In this document: positions 47,999 through 57,720 of the stretch, in pieces | Layout of the letters: each line of letters begins with the position of its first letter | How positions within the stretch are numbered: position 1 is the stretch's first letter | Assembly (NCBI GenBank): GCA_002898355.1 | Contig: BEHD01000001.1 | Coordinates: 1-64,000 of the forward strand | DNA from: an archaeon HR01 | Lineage (GTDB): Archaea; Thermoproteota; Nitrososphaeria_A; Caldarchaeales; Caldarchaeaceae | Direction of reading: 5' to 3' | DNA length: 64,000 nt | Made by a program: the position numbers and the translations under genes | Notes under the pieces: generated by a model | What the model was told of the DNA's origin: nothing | The model's database searches: none | The model's input: the letters and a program-made list of their open reading frames with translations, nothing else

Positions 47999-49273
47999 CG
48001 CCAGAGGCCTAGATAGATGTCTTCTAGCCGTGGCAGCCACCTCGTAAACACCAACCCGCACACTCCTCGGCAGAGCCCTCCTAACAGCGGCCGTAGATGG
48101 GAGGATGGCGCCGCAGACCCTGCATCTGTATCCCGCATCCCTCCCCCTCGATTTCATAGATACGCCACAGCTAACGCATCTAGGCGGGGTGGCTAAGGCC
48201 ACCTCGGCCAGCTCCAATATCTCCAGCCTCTCTAGGTTTAGGGTTAGCCCCTGCTCCTTAGGCTTGACACCGCCTGCAGCCCTCACCCTATCACCTGGCC
48301 GCAGCCCACGGACCACAGCCCTCAGCCTTCCTGTAGGCCTGTAGGCCGCACATGTGAGCTCGCCGGTCTCATCACCTATTATTACGAAGGTGTGCCCCCC
48401 AGCAATCGTCCAGGGGATAGACCTGACGACACCCTCCACGACTGCGCTGGAGTAGGGCTTGAGCTGGGATATTTTTGCGGGTGTGAGATGCATGTCGGTG
48501 GCTTGGTTAGTTTTGAAGACCACAACCCTCTCCACATCCTCGAGGAACCTCAACATACCCAACCCCCTCAAGGCGTCGCCGGCCGTCATAGCCCTCACAC
48601 CGGCTAGGACAGGGCAGGGCGTGTGGGGTGTGACACGTATCTCGCCGGTCTCGGGGTCCAGGCTGTCGAAGGATATCCCACAGCTCTGAAGCATGTAGAC
48701 CGATTCAGGGTCGACACGTCTGACAGTCCCCCAGTTCTCCCTCACCCTGTAGGCTATGGCTTCGAAGGTGTATTTTTCGAGGGGGCATCCGATGGCTGCT
48801 AAGGCACCCACAACACCCCTTCCACCGTTGTAGCCCACCAGCTCGACACCCTCCATCCTCGCCAACTCCCGGGCCTCATCCACCTCCACCATCTCCCGCA
48901 CCGTCCTAAGCCCGAACTCCTCCAACCTCCTGGAAACGCCGCCGCCCACAAGAAATGCGACACCCGGCTGAGTCTCCTCAAAACCCTTCTCCGCCAGCTC
49001 CTCCACAGTCTCCAACACAACCCTCCTCACCACCCCCAACATGGCGGCGTCAACCACGATGTGGAGGGAGACGGCGGCGTTTCCACGGGTTTTGTAGGGG
49101 CAGTTGGGGTTAAGCCTGACCAGGTGGGGATAGTCCACAGCCCTCGCCCCAGCACCGGCAAGCCTCTCCAGCATAACAGCGGCCACATAGGTGGTGCACA
49201 TACCATGCCTGGAGTCAGTATCGTCTACACCTATCCAGACGGATACACCCGACATCCACACCAAACCCCTCAC
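47978..49273 (-). CDS. tiaS: tRNA(Ile2) 2-agmatinylcytidine synthetase TiaS
   Basis: WIGVDDTDSRHGMCTTYVA, NPNCPYKTRGNAA, OB-fold and Zn-ribbon C-terminus. Confidence 0.92.
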   Translation of the reverse strand: MRGLVWMSGVSVWIGVDDTDSRHGMCTTYVAAVMLERLAGAGARAVDYPHLVRLNPNCPYKTRGNAAVSLHIVVDAAMLGVVRRVVLETVEELAEKGFEETQPGVAFLVGGGVSRRLEEFGLRTVREMVEVDEARELARMEGVELVGYNGGRGVVGALAAIGCPLEKYTFEAIAYRVRENWGTVRRVDPESVYMLQSCGISFDSLDPETGEIRVTPHTPCPVLAGVRAMTAGDALRGLGMLRFLEDVERVVVFKTNQATDMHLTPAKISQLKPYSSAVVEGVVRSIPWTIAGGHTFVIIGDETGELTCAAYRPTGRLRAVVRGLRPGDRVRAAGGVKPKEQGLTLNLERLEILELAEVALATPPRCVSCGVSMKSRGRDAGYRCRVCGAILPSTAAVRRALPRSVRVGVYEVAATARRHLSRPLALSGEGF

Positions 49274-49337
49274 AGAGATATTTAGAGACTTCCCGTCTTC
49301 AGTGGGAGTGTGCTGGGGCTGGCATGGATGGGATGTT

Positions 49338-50135
49338 CTAGATGGACTGCCAGAGCTTCTTGACTACCGGTATGTCGTTGAGGGGGATGTGGAACCTAGC
49401 GACGATGACCCCGCTCCTCCTCACCAAAAAATCCACGCCACCGGCCAGCCTCTGAATCTGGTAGGTGTAGCTCCCCTCCGCCTCGACAGTCACCTCATCC
49501 AGCCTCCTCGGCATGCTCTCCAGAACCCTCTCCACCACCTCATCCACCCTAGCATCCCCGGAGGCCTCCAACTGCTCCAGAATCATCTTCACAGAGGAGC
49601 GTGGTATCTTCTTCGCCTTCACCAGCTCCAGCAACTCTGCCTTCCTCCCATCATCCAGCTGCGAACCCTCCACCAGAGCCTGGACGGAGACGGGGACGCC
49701 GGAAACACGCCGGACCGCCGCCTTCTTCACCGAATAATACCACTGCTTGGAGAGTCCGAAGAACCTGCAAACCTCCTCAACACTTGAAAACTCCTCCTCA
49801 GCCACCATCCTCTCAATAAGATTGACCAGCTCAGCCGGTGTCAGATCATCCTGCGTGAGATGGATGGAGAGGACAGCCCTCCTCAAACCGCTCACATCGC
49901 AGTCGAGAACGATGCATGGGAGACGCTCCAACCCCACAGCCCTGGCGGCCGCAAGCCTCCTCCCACCATCCAACACCTCAAACCCTTCACCCACCCTAGC
50001 CACCAGGAGAGGCTGCCTCACACCCATAACCCGGACACTCTCCACCAAAGCCTGCATCAGCTCAGGGTCATGGACAATCCTCGGGTTGTAGGAACTAGTC
50101 CTGAGAAGCGCAGTATCCAGAAACTCAACATTCAA
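49338..50135 (-). CDS. ParB-like nuclease domain protein
   Basis: SYNPRIVHDPELMQALVESVRVMGVRQPLLVARVGEGFEVLDGGRRLAAARAVG; TTG start at 50135 overlaps upstream ORF. Confidence 0.88.
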   Translation of the reverse strand: MNVEFLDTALLRTSSYNPRIVHDPELMQALVESVRVMGVRQPLLVARVGEGFEVLDGGRRLAAARAVGLERLPCIVLDCDVSGLRRAVLSIHLTQDDLTPAELVNLIERMVAEEEFSSVEEVCRFFGLSKQWYYSVKKAAVRRVSGVPVSVQALVEGSQLDDGRKAELLELVKAKKIPRSSVKMILEQLEASGDARVDEVVERVLESMPRRLDEVTVEAEGSYTYQIQRLAGGVDFLVRRSGVIVARFHIPLNDIPVVKKLWQSI

Positions 50136-50421
50136 AACGGCCCACCCTACGGAAGATGATGAGAGGCTTCCTCCTATCCAGGATCTCCAGACACCATCTA
50201 GGGGTCGAAACACTCTCCGCCAGAACAAACCTCCGAAGAGCCATCGAGAGAACATCCTTAGACCTACCACCACCGGGGTTGAGAAGCGAACGGAGCTCAC
50301 CCCTACCAACAGTCAACTGGGAGACACCCCTCTCGGCAGCAACCTCAGCCAACCTATCCCCAAGCCTCAGCAAAACATCCACAGCGCTCTCCTTGAAGAA
50401 CATCTTAGGCATCCACACCAC
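50125..50421 (-). CDS. Small hypothetical protein
   Basis: ORF overlapping both neighbours in a compact operon. Confidence 0.55.
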   Translation of the reverse strand: MVWMPKMFFKESAVDVLLRLGDRLAEVAAERGVSQLTVGRGELRSLLNPGGGRSKDVLSMALRRFVLAESVSTPRWCLEILDRRKPLIIFRRVGRFEC

Positions 50422-50746
50422 CCTCCAGGGCGCTCCGGAGAATCTTCCGGACCATGGCCGCCAGCGACAGGTTCTCCCTCTCAGCCATATTCTTGAGAGC
50501 CTTCAACATCTCCGGCGGAAGCCTCAGAGTTATTTTCTGGGGCTTTCTTCCGAGGCTGTATTTAAACGGCAACCCACTTTCACCCTGACCTCTTATTAGT
50601 CCAGCCGCTTTACTATCCCAAGAGAAGGCCCCACTTTCAGCCAACCCTAGGAAAAAGATATCAACAATCCAGAAGAAAAAGATAGGCCGTGAAAGAACCA
50701 TCGGAGAGCCATGAGAGAAACATGGATGACTCGACAGCCTACGCAA
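50405..50746 (-). CDS. Ribbon-helix-helix-like protein (start internal)
   Basis: KITLRLPPEMLKALKNMAERENLSLAAMVRKILRSAL. Confidence 0.65.
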   Translation of the reverse strand: MRRLSSHPCFSHGSPMVLSRPIFFFWIVDIFFLGLAESGAFSWDSKAAGLIRGQGESGLPFKYSLGRKPQKITLRLPPEMLKALKNMAERENLSLAAMVRKILRSALEGGVDA

Positions 50747-51102
50747 CGGTCAAGATACCCGCCCGCCTCGCCTCCCTCATCGACGAATACCTCAGAACCG
50801 ATGATGCGGCCATAAGAGGGCATAGGAGCAGGTCCTCAGTGGTGGTGGATGCCCTGATAGAGTTCATGGAGTCCCACGGATACCTTCAGAGGCGGAGATA
50901 CACCCACATCAACACCTACGACGACTTCGCCCTCATCAGAGACCACCAGCTCAACACCACCGCATGCATAAGGTTCAGCCTACCCGACAAGGCCTACTGC
51001 GAGCTCTGCGAGACATGGAACATCTGCGACCATGTGAGATACGCCCTAGAGCAGGAGAAGATAAGGAAGCCCCTCGCCTCCGCAGGCTTCAGAATCAGCT
51101 GA
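50689..51102 (+). CDS. Ribbon-helix-helix DNA-binding protein
   Basis: AYATVKIPARLASLIDEYL...RSRSSVVVDALIEFMESHGY. Confidence 0.7.
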   Translation: MKEPSESHERNMDDSTAYATVKIPARLASLIDEYLRTDDAAIRGHRSRSSVVVDALIEFMESHGYLQRRRYTHINTYDDFALIRDHQLNTTACIRFSLPDKAYCELCETWNICDHVRYALEQEKIRKPLASAGFRIS

Positions 51103-51138
51103 CTCGTCCCTATAACGCCATAAAATCCATAGACCCCG

Positions 51139-52671
51139 ATGGCCATACTCCAGATACCCCTACCACCCACCGACAACACAGCCATAGTGCAGGCGTGGAG
51201 GACGTATGCCGGCCTTAAGCTGAGATACGGCAAAACCCTCGAGACACTTCCAGCCAGCTCGGCCAAGGCCCTTGAGGCTGCGGAGGCCTTCGGAGGAGGC
51301 CTGGAGAATGTGAGGCTGGAGGTCTACAGGAGTCTGGAGCTGGAGATAGAGCCTGGGATGGTGGTCTATGTCACAGGCGAGAGCGGCGGGGGTAAGAGCC
51401 TGCTTCTGAGGTATATGGCCGAGGTGATGTCCAGGCATAGCGGCTTCGCACCGGTGGCTGCATCTTGGGAGATAGAGGTAGACCAGGACAAGCCCCTGAT
51501 AGAGACGGTGAAAGGCGGCCTCCAGCGGAGCATCGGCATCCTCACAGCCGCCGGCCTCTCCGACCTCTTCACATGGCTCAGACCCCATAGGATGCTCAGC
51601 GACGGCCAGAAGCTGCGCCACCTCTTCGCTCTAGCCCTCGACAGAGAGGCCCGCACCATTATACTGGACGAGTTCTGCAGCAACCTCGACAGGGAGACGG
51701 CCAAGGCCACGGCCTACACCATCCAGAAATATGCGAGGAGGAACGGTGTGACCCTGGTGGTGGGGACAGCGGTCGACGACCTGTTGGAGGACCTGGCCCC
51801 CGACATTCTGGTGGTGAAGCATATCGGGCCCCATGTGGAGGTGAGGAGGATGGCTGGCCGGCGGCCTGGTGGCTGCAGCCTCCTCTCCCGGATGAGGGTG
51901 GAGGAGGGTGAATACGGGGACTGGCTCGCCCTCTCTTTTCTCCACTACCGGAGCCACAGGGCCGGCGGTGTCAGGAAGGTCTACAGGCTGGTGTTGGATG
52001 GTATGGCTGGCTCCCATCATCCCAGGACTGTGGGTGTGGTGGTCTATTCGACCCCATACTTCAAGGCTGGCGGATACGGCCACTGCTTCAACCGTGGATG
52101 GTATGAGAGGAGAAGGTTCGGCCACATCCTACGGATTCAGAGGGTTGTCATCCATCCCAGCTTTAGGGGGATAGGGGCCGCCAAGAAACTTCTCACCAGC
52201 TCCATGCCGATGCTGGAGACGGCCTTCGTGGAGATTCTCAGCGTCATGCATAGGGTCATCAACTTCACGAGGGATTTCATGGCCTGGTTTGAGGTGAAGC
52301 CCTCGGCGGAGAAGTTGAAGGCTCTGAAGGGGTTTGAGGATAGGTTTGGGGTTGGTCTCTACCAGGTGGCCCGGTCAGGCCGTCTCCCCAGGGGTGTGGC
52401 GGATTGGGTGAGGAAGAACTACACCATATTCCTGGATAGTAGCTATTCACCGTACATAAGAAGGCTGAGGGATAGGCGGATACTCCTCCTAACCCTGAGA
52501 AAGATCTATGTCTCAGCCACTCCGAAGGTGTATGGGCTTTGGGTGAACCCGGACCCGAGGTTTAGGGATGTCCAGCTGGAGGCTCTCAGGCCTGAGTTTG
52601 TGGAGAGGTATGCGCCGTGGCTTCATGGCTTGGGGTCTGGCCCCCGTCTTCCACATCCGACAGGCTCCTGA
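51139..52671 (+). CDS. ABC-type ATPase fused to GNAT acetyltransferase-like domain
   Basis: Walker A GESGGGKS, signature LSDGQKLRH, Walker B TIILDEFCSNLD; GNAT motif A IQRVVIHPSFRGIGAAKKLL. Confidence 0.85.
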   Translation: MAILQIPLPPTDNTAIVQAWRTYAGLKLRYGKTLETLPASSAKALEAAEAFGGGLENVRLEVYRSLELEIEPGMVVYVTGESGGGKSLLLRYMAEVMSRHSGFAPVAASWEIEVDQDKPLIETVKGGLQRSIGILTAAGLSDLFTWLRPHRMLSDGQKLRHLFALALDREARTIILDEFCSNLDRETAKATAYTIQKYARRNGVTLVVGTAVDDLLEDLAPDILVVKHIGPHVEVRRMAGRRPGGCSLLSRMRVEEGEYGDWLALSFLHYRSHRAGGVRKVYRLVLDGMAGSHHPRTVGVVVYSTPYFKAGGYGHCFNRGWYERRRFGHILRIQRVVIHPSFRGIGAAKKLLTSSMPMLETAFVEILSVMHRVINFTRDFMAWFEVKPSAEKLKALKGFEDRFGVGLYQVARSGRLPRGVADWVRKNYTIFLDSSYSPYIRRLRDRRILLLTLRKIYVSATPKVYGLWVNPDPRFRDVQLEALRPEFVERYAPWLHGLGSGPRLPHPTGS

Positions 52672-53299
52672 GAAGCTCGGTGAGGTCTTTGACCTCTTCC
52701 TGGGGCTCCGATGATTTGGCTATGGAGAGGAGGAGGTCTCTTATCTTGGAGATGATGTCGAGGCGTTCCCCTACGCTGTTGATGTAGTCCCTGGCCGTTA
52801 TCTCCCTACCGCCTGAGAGATATTCGCTGTCGAAGAGCTCCAGCTTGGCGTAGAGTTCTTTCAGCCTCTCAACCAGCATCCACATCTCCCTCCGGATATC
52901 TCTCCCACCCTCCATCTCCTGGTTGAGGGTTGGATGTCTCCTGATATGGCTGACGAGGTCTCTACGCCTTATCTCGGGGAACCTCTGGATGGCGGCGTCT
53001 ATCCCGGCCTCCCTCACCGCAGCCTCTATCATCTGCCTGCTGGGGTGGGTGCATATGCGGCAGCTTGTGGAGACGACCGCCAGAGAGCCTTTCAAGTTCT
53101 TCAGCGTGTATGTGGGGCCCTCGAGCATCTTACGGACCATCCTGCCCAGTCTCCGGATGAAGAGTGTGGCTATGAAGGCTGAGGCCGTTCCTAGGAGGGC
53201 CAGCATCATGCTGAGGTCTATGTGGCCTGCGAAGTATAGGATGATGGATGCTAGGGTTAGGATTTTAGAGGATGTGTCTAGGATGTCGTCTGGTCTCAT
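52586..53299 (-). CDS. Membrane-anchored protein with CxxC...HxxxH zinc-HTH-like segment
   Basis: N-terminal TM pair, then CRICTHPSRQMIEAAVREAGIDAAIQRFPEIRRRDLVSHIRRH; ATGA coupling to upstream gene. Confidence 0.65.
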   Translation of the reverse strand: MRPDDILDTSSKILTLASIILYFAGHIDLSMMLALLGTASAFIATLFIRRLGRMVRKMLEGPTYTLKNLKGSLAVVSTSCRICTHPSRQMIEAAVREAGIDAAIQRFPEIRRRDLVSHIRRHPTLNQEMEGGRDIRREMWMLVERLKELYAKLELFDSEYLSGGREITARDYINSVGERLDIISKIRDLLLSIAKSSEPQEEVKDLTELLRSLSDVEDGGQTPSHEATAHTSPQTQA

Positions 53300-53742
53300 G
53301 TTAGGCCGCCTAGGAGGGTGAGGGAGTAGACTAGGTAGGTGGCGAGGCCTAGGAGTAGGGATGTGAGGGCGAGGCCTCTGTCGGGTGTTGCATGGCATTC
53401 TGCTGCGAGCCTGGCCGTCATGTATGTGTTCACGGCGAAGAGGATGATGTGGAGGATTAGGTTTTTGGGCGCCAGCACGTAGGTTATGAGGGAGGCGAAA
53501 GACAGGGCCGATTGGAGTGCGAGGGTGGCTAAGGCGTATCTGTTCTCGCTCCATGTCTTTCTCATACTCTCCCGGCTGTGCAGGTGGGATGCGACGGCGA
53601 ATAGGGGGATGAGTAGGGATGTGAAGAGGTAGATGGTTAGGGCGGCCAGTATAGTGTATGCGGCTATCCGTCCGTATGGGTGGGGGTCGGCGAGGTAGAT
53701 TAGGAGGGAGGCCAGCACTCCTGCGAGGATTATCTTTCTCAT
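53296..53742 (-). CDS. Small multi-TM membrane protein
   Basis: MRKIILAGVLASLLIYLADP... several hydrophobic segments. Confidence 0.6.
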   Translation of the reverse strand: MRKIILAGVLASLLIYLADPHPYGRIAAYTILAALTIYLFTSLLIPLFAVASHLHSRESMRKTWSENRYALATLALQSALSFASLITYVLAPKNLILHIILFAVNTYMTARLAAECHATPDRGLALTSLLLGLATYLVYSLTLLGGLT

Positions 53743-53747
53743 CTCCG

Positions 53748-54881
53748 CTACACCGGAAACTCTTTCACACTCTCTCTGAGGAGCTCTCCCTGGTTTCCCG
53801 CCCCACCCCGCTTCTCCTCTATGGGCGGTAGGCCTAGGAAGGCCCTGGCCTCGTTGACGGTCTCGATTCCGGAGCCAACCCGCAGGACATGGATTCGTGT
53901 CTCCTGCTCGGGGTTCATCCATTCATGGAGTTTTATGTGGAAGCCTTCAAGCCTGAGGATTCTTCTGATGGCTTGTGTGGCCCCGGCGGATATGATTCTC
54001 TGGATGGACTTGATGTACTGGGAGAAGGTTATCATCTGGTTTCGGGATGTTTCTAGGTTGACGCCCTCCACCACCCCGTAGACTATGGGTGGGACCCTGA
54101 AGATGGCCAGTATTCTCTGCCTGAACTCCTTTAGAAGGTCTATGATGTGGAGGTCCTCGATGGGCTGGCTCAGACTCTCGATCTCCACCTCCCCCATGAG
54201 GAGTATGTTGTCTCCAGGCCTTGTGTTCTCGAGCTGGTTCCTGATGCGGGCGAAGGTGCTGTCATCACCATGTTTTACTATGATGGCCTTCGACAGGACG
54301 CCCTTCCTCATGAAGACTTGGAAGAGGAAGAGCTCAGCCTCTCTCTTGGCCATGAGGAGGCGGGCCAGCGTGGCTATCTTCGGCGTGCCATAGGCCCTGT
54401 CGGCCAGTGGGTGGAGGACGATGTGGACTATCTCGTCGGATGTGAAGCTGACCGTTTTGTATGTCTGCTGGACATAGCCGGTCACCTCACCGTACTCGTT
54501 CCTCTTCACACGCATGGTCCATGGGGCTATAACCCTTGGAAAACTTGAGGTGCATTCTATGTAGGCCTCGTCGAAGATGAGGGTTGTGAGGGTGAGGTTT
54601 CGGAGGAAGAGCCAGAACTCATCCTCCCTGGCCTTAAGCCATTCGGAGACTGTATCTCTAATTGTCGGGTCTCCGGCTGCGACCTGCCATCCGTTGGATA
54701 TCACCGAGTCCACGACTGCGTCGAGGCAGGCCCTCACATCGGCGTCACCCTCAGCCAGCTCCAGAAGTTTCAACTGGTCGAGGGGCTTCGGCTCACCCCA
54801 GCTACCGTAGAACCCCGATATCGTGGAGGCTAGGGCCTTAGGCTTAGCCCTTGATTTGAAGAGGGTTTTGAGCCAGCTCAT
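53748..54881 (-). CDS. Phage portal protein
   Basis: DEIVHIVLHPLADRAYGTPKIATL, FRVPPIVYGVVEGVNLETSRNQMITFSQYIKSIQRII. Confidence 0.9.
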   Translation of the reverse strand: MSWLKTLFKSRAKPKALASTISGFYGSWGEPKPLDQLKLLELAEGDADVRACLDAVVDSVISNGWQVAAGDPTIRDTVSEWLKAREDEFWLFLRNLTLTTLIFDEAYIECTSSFPRVIAPWTMRVKRNEYGEVTGYVQQTYKTVSFTSDEIVHIVLHPLADRAYGTPKIATLARLLMAKREAELFLFQVFMRKGVLSKAIIVKHGDDSTFARIRNQLENTRPGDNILLMGEVEIESLSQPIEDLHIIDLLKEFRQRILAIFRVPPIVYGVVEGVNLETSRNQMITFSQYIKSIQRIISAGATQAIRRILRLEGFHIKLHEWMNPEQETRIHVLRVGSGIETVNEARAFLGLPPIEEKRGGAGNQGELLRESVKEFPV

Positions 54882-54948
54882 GGGAGGGTGGATGTATCCT
54901 GCTCTTATGTCTCTCAGATAGATAACGTCTCCAGGTTCTCATGGGGCT

Positions 54949-55197
54949 GTGATGGCGATACTATACGGTGTCGTGGGCGGTTTCCTATATGGCTTGACCG
55001 GCTATCTCAAGAGTGGTGAAGCCTTCGAAGCTGTGAAGTTTCTTAAGACACTCGCCCTTGGAGTGGCTGTTGGCTTGTTTAACACGTTGGCCGGCGTCCC
55101 TATGGATTTGGAGGCTGCGGCGGCGTTGGCTAGTGCAGGCGAGGTGGCGGTCTTGGAGAACATTATCAAGTCTATGGTGAGGTTTTCACGGCTTTAA
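54949..55197 (+). CDS. Small membrane protein
   Basis: Gly-rich TM segments, start of rightward virion operon. Confidence 0.5.
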   Translation: MMAILYGVVGGFLYGLTGYLKSGEAFEAVKFLKTLALGVAVGLFNTLAGVPMDLEAAAALASAGEVAVLENIIKSMVRFSRL

Positions 55198-55220
55198 GGT
55201 CTCGGATAAGCCTGGGGGAT

Positions 55221-55883
55221 ATGCTTTGGGAGACCATTCTGGAGATACGGCCCCTAAGCTTCAGGGAGTGGGATGAGGGGGGCTTCATTGGGTTCTTCGA
55301 GGGGATAGCGGCAACACCTGAAACCGACCTAGAGGGTGATAGGCTTTCACCGAATACGTTGAGGGAGAACGCTGCAAGGATTAGGGGGAAGCCCATAATG
55401 CTGATACATGGACAGCATCCGAGCGTCGGGCCCCAGCCCGTGGGAGAGATTCTGGATGCGGTTTACGAGGATGGTATAGGGTTGAGGATTAGGGCCGGCA
55501 TCTACAGGTCCTTCGAGAGGATATGGAGCCTGATTAAGACAGGTGTTCTGAAAGCCCTGAGTGTGGGCGGTGTGGCGAGGCGGCTGAGGCGGGATGGCCC
55601 TGTGAGGGAGATAGAGGATGCGGAAATATTGGAGGTCTCCCTCACACCCCGTGGGGTGAACCCCTCGGCCCGAATCCTCCAGTTCTTCGGGAAGAGCTAC
55701 ATCATAACCGATGACGGGGTTCTCACATTAGGCTCTTCGAGCCGTAGGGCTGTCTCACATCCTGTGGAGGCTGTGGTGAAGCCTGTCCACGGATTGGAGA
55801 TGGATACCCCATACTTCAGGCGGCTCTTCGAGAGGCTTAGCTCTCAGAGAGATAAGCCCTCCAGTCCTTGGTGGAAGCCATGA
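55221..55883 (+). CDS. Prohead (HK97-type) maturation protease
   Basis: GIAATPETDLEGDRLSPNTL, PIMLIHGQHP, GVLKALSVGG, EILEVSLTPRGVNPSARIL. Confidence 0.88.
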   Translation: MLWETILEIRPLSFREWDEGGFIGFFEGIAATPETDLEGDRLSPNTLRENAARIRGKPIMLIHGQHPSVGPQPVGEILDAVYEDGIGLRIRAGIYRSFERIWSLIKTGVLKALSVGGVARRLRRDGPVREIEDAEILEVSLTPRGVNPSARILQFFGKSYIITDDGVLTLGSSSRRAVSHPVEAVVKPVHGLEMDTPYFRRLFERLSSQRDKPSSPWWKP

Positions 55884-56833
55884 GAGAGTATTCGAGCAGC
55901 CAGATGGAGTATCTGAGGTTCGGTAAAGCCCTCCTAAGCAGCGACACCAACTTCCCCGAGATACCTCAGGCCGTCGTGAGGGATATCTTCGATATCTTCA
56001 TCGAGGAGAGCGTTGCCGCCAAGGTGTTCCGGTTCATCACCATGGGCTCCGACACCGTCAAGTTCTACGTCAAGACCGCGGCCCCCGAGGTCTTCGCTCC
56101 GTCGGAGGGTGTTGCACCACCCGAGACCAAGCTATCCTTCGGAAACCCCGTAGTCCTTGAGGCGAGGGAGGTGAGAACCGTCAGCCGTATATCTGATGTG
56201 GCTGAGGAGGAGAGTATCGTAGACCTTGTGGCTTTGACTGTGGAGGATATGGCGAGGAAGATGGGTGATGTGGTGGATAAGAATGTTTTGAGGGGGGCTG
56301 GCGACGGCTCGGACGCCTACAATCTGTTCACGGGGCTGCAGAGGGCCCACACCCTACCCGACAGCCAGACCACCTTGAAAGACCTCGTAAAGGAGCCGCT
56401 CACGGTGGACCATGTGAACGAGGCTGTGGCCAGCTTGGAGGAGCTAGGATACCGGGACAACCTTGTGATGTTCATTCATCCCAAGGCCGCCTTCCATCTC
56501 AGGAAGGACCTGGCGGGGAAGGGGTTGGAGAGCATCAGCGGCGACGTCCTCAGAACCGGTGATGTGAAGACGCTTCTGGGCCTCAGCCAGATACATGTCA
56601 CCACAAACTTGGAGAAGAGGAGCTACAGCGCCTCAGACACCACCAAGGTATCCGATGTGATCATCTGCTCGCCTAGGGACGCAGGTGTGGGCGGCTATAG
56701 GAGGCAGCTGCGGATTGAGAGGGATAGGGATGTGGAGTCCGGCCTCACCAAGATTGCGGCCAGCCTGAGGTTTGCGTGGCGTATAGCCAGGACCGACGCC
56801 ATCTACATCCTATCCAACGCCCTCTCCCAGTAA
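55868..56833 (+). CDS. Major capsid protein, HK97 fold
   Basis: Follows protease; TVKFYVKTAAPEVFAPSEG, DKNVLRGAGDGSDAYNLFTGL, VMFIHPKAAFHLRKD. Confidence 0.88.
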   Translation: MVEAMREYSSSQMEYLRFGKALLSSDTNFPEIPQAVVRDIFDIFIEESVAAKVFRFITMGSDTVKFYVKTAAPEVFAPSEGVAPPETKLSFGNPVVLEAREVRTVSRISDVAEEESIVDLVALTVEDMARKMGDVVDKNVLRGAGDGSDAYNLFTGLQRAHTLPDSQTTLKDLVKEPLTVDHVNEAVASLEELGYRDNLVMFIHPKAAFHLRKDLAGKGLESISGDVLRTGDVKTLLGLSQIHVTTNLEKRSYSASDTTKVSDVIICSPRDAGVGGYRRQLRIERDRDVESGLTKIAASLRFAWRIARTDAIYILSNALSQ

Positions 56834-56886
56834 TTCCCCAACCTTTTTTGTCTGAGCTCTATAAGATCTAGAGGCTTCACCCACTC

Positions 56887-57720
56887 ATGCCCACGCACTA
56901 CATCTCCCTCCGTGAGGTAAGGGCCTATAATGGATGGCTTCCGTTGAGGGTGAAGGGTGAGGTGCTGTCCAGAATCGAGGGCGGAACCTTCCAGACCTCT
57001 AGGAAGCCCATAGTGGATGAAGACGGTGATGAGGTTATTGTGGATGATGTGGTGGTCTATGTCGAGGGCGAGGCTGTGGAGCCCTCCTTCATCGACCCGG
57101 ATAAGGGTGTTGTGGGGCTTGAGACCCCTCCGGCCGGAAACGCCTTGGTCACCGCCGACTACTCATGGCACCCTGTCGGGGATGGGGAGATAGCCCTGGC
57201 CATAGAGGCGGCCGAGGATGAGATAGAGTCGGCTACGGGGATCAGGTTCTACCCCCACGAGAAGGTGGAACGTCTCAAGATACACCGGGGAAGCGAGTTC
57301 AGCCTCTCGGAGCCGGTCATATCTGTCCAGAGCCTGAAGGTCTACGATGCCGGCGGCAGGCTGGTGGACGGTCAGGCTGGCTACGAGGTGGTCAGCCATG
57401 AAACAGGTCTGCTGAGGCTTAAGAACTACTCAGCCGGAACACCCACCCCACCATGGTATCTGACAGCACCCCTGGAGGTGGAGGCCAGATATGTGGCAGG
57501 CTTCTCTGAGACGCCTCCACAGGTGAGGAAGACAGCCCTTCTGATAGCCACCTACTGGATACTGGCTAGGGTGGCGAGGCAGGTAGGCTTCAGCGAGGAC
57601 TACGGAGGGGTAGTAGCTGCGGCCTTCACTTCAGACGATATAGGTGAAAGGCTCAGCATTCTACGTGGCGAGATTGAGAGGCTGAAGGCCGGACTTCCCA
57701 AGAGGGTCTTGAGGGCTTGA
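56887..57720 (+). CDS. Head-tail connector (gp6-like)
   Basis: Position after MCP; LAIEAAEDEIESATGIRFYPHEKVE...KTALLIATYWIL. Confidence 0.7.
   Translation: MPTHYISLREVRAYNGWLPLRVKGEVLSRIEGGTFQTSRKPIVDEDGDEVIVDDVVVYVEGEAVEPSFIDPDKGVVGLETPPAGNALVTADYSWHPVGDGEIALAIEAAEDEIESATGIRFYPHEKVERLKIHRGSEFSLSEPVISVQSLKVYDAGGRLVDGQAGYEVVSHETGLLRLKNYSAGTPTPPWYLTAPLEVEARYVAGFSETPPQVRKTALLIATYWILARVARQVGFSEDYGGVVAAAFTSDDIGERLSILRGEIERLKAGLPKRVLRA

Noticed and set aside
49274-49337. attL site at the left edge of the virus module
   Set aside because: No tRNA or obvious repeat here, and the right end is outside the window.
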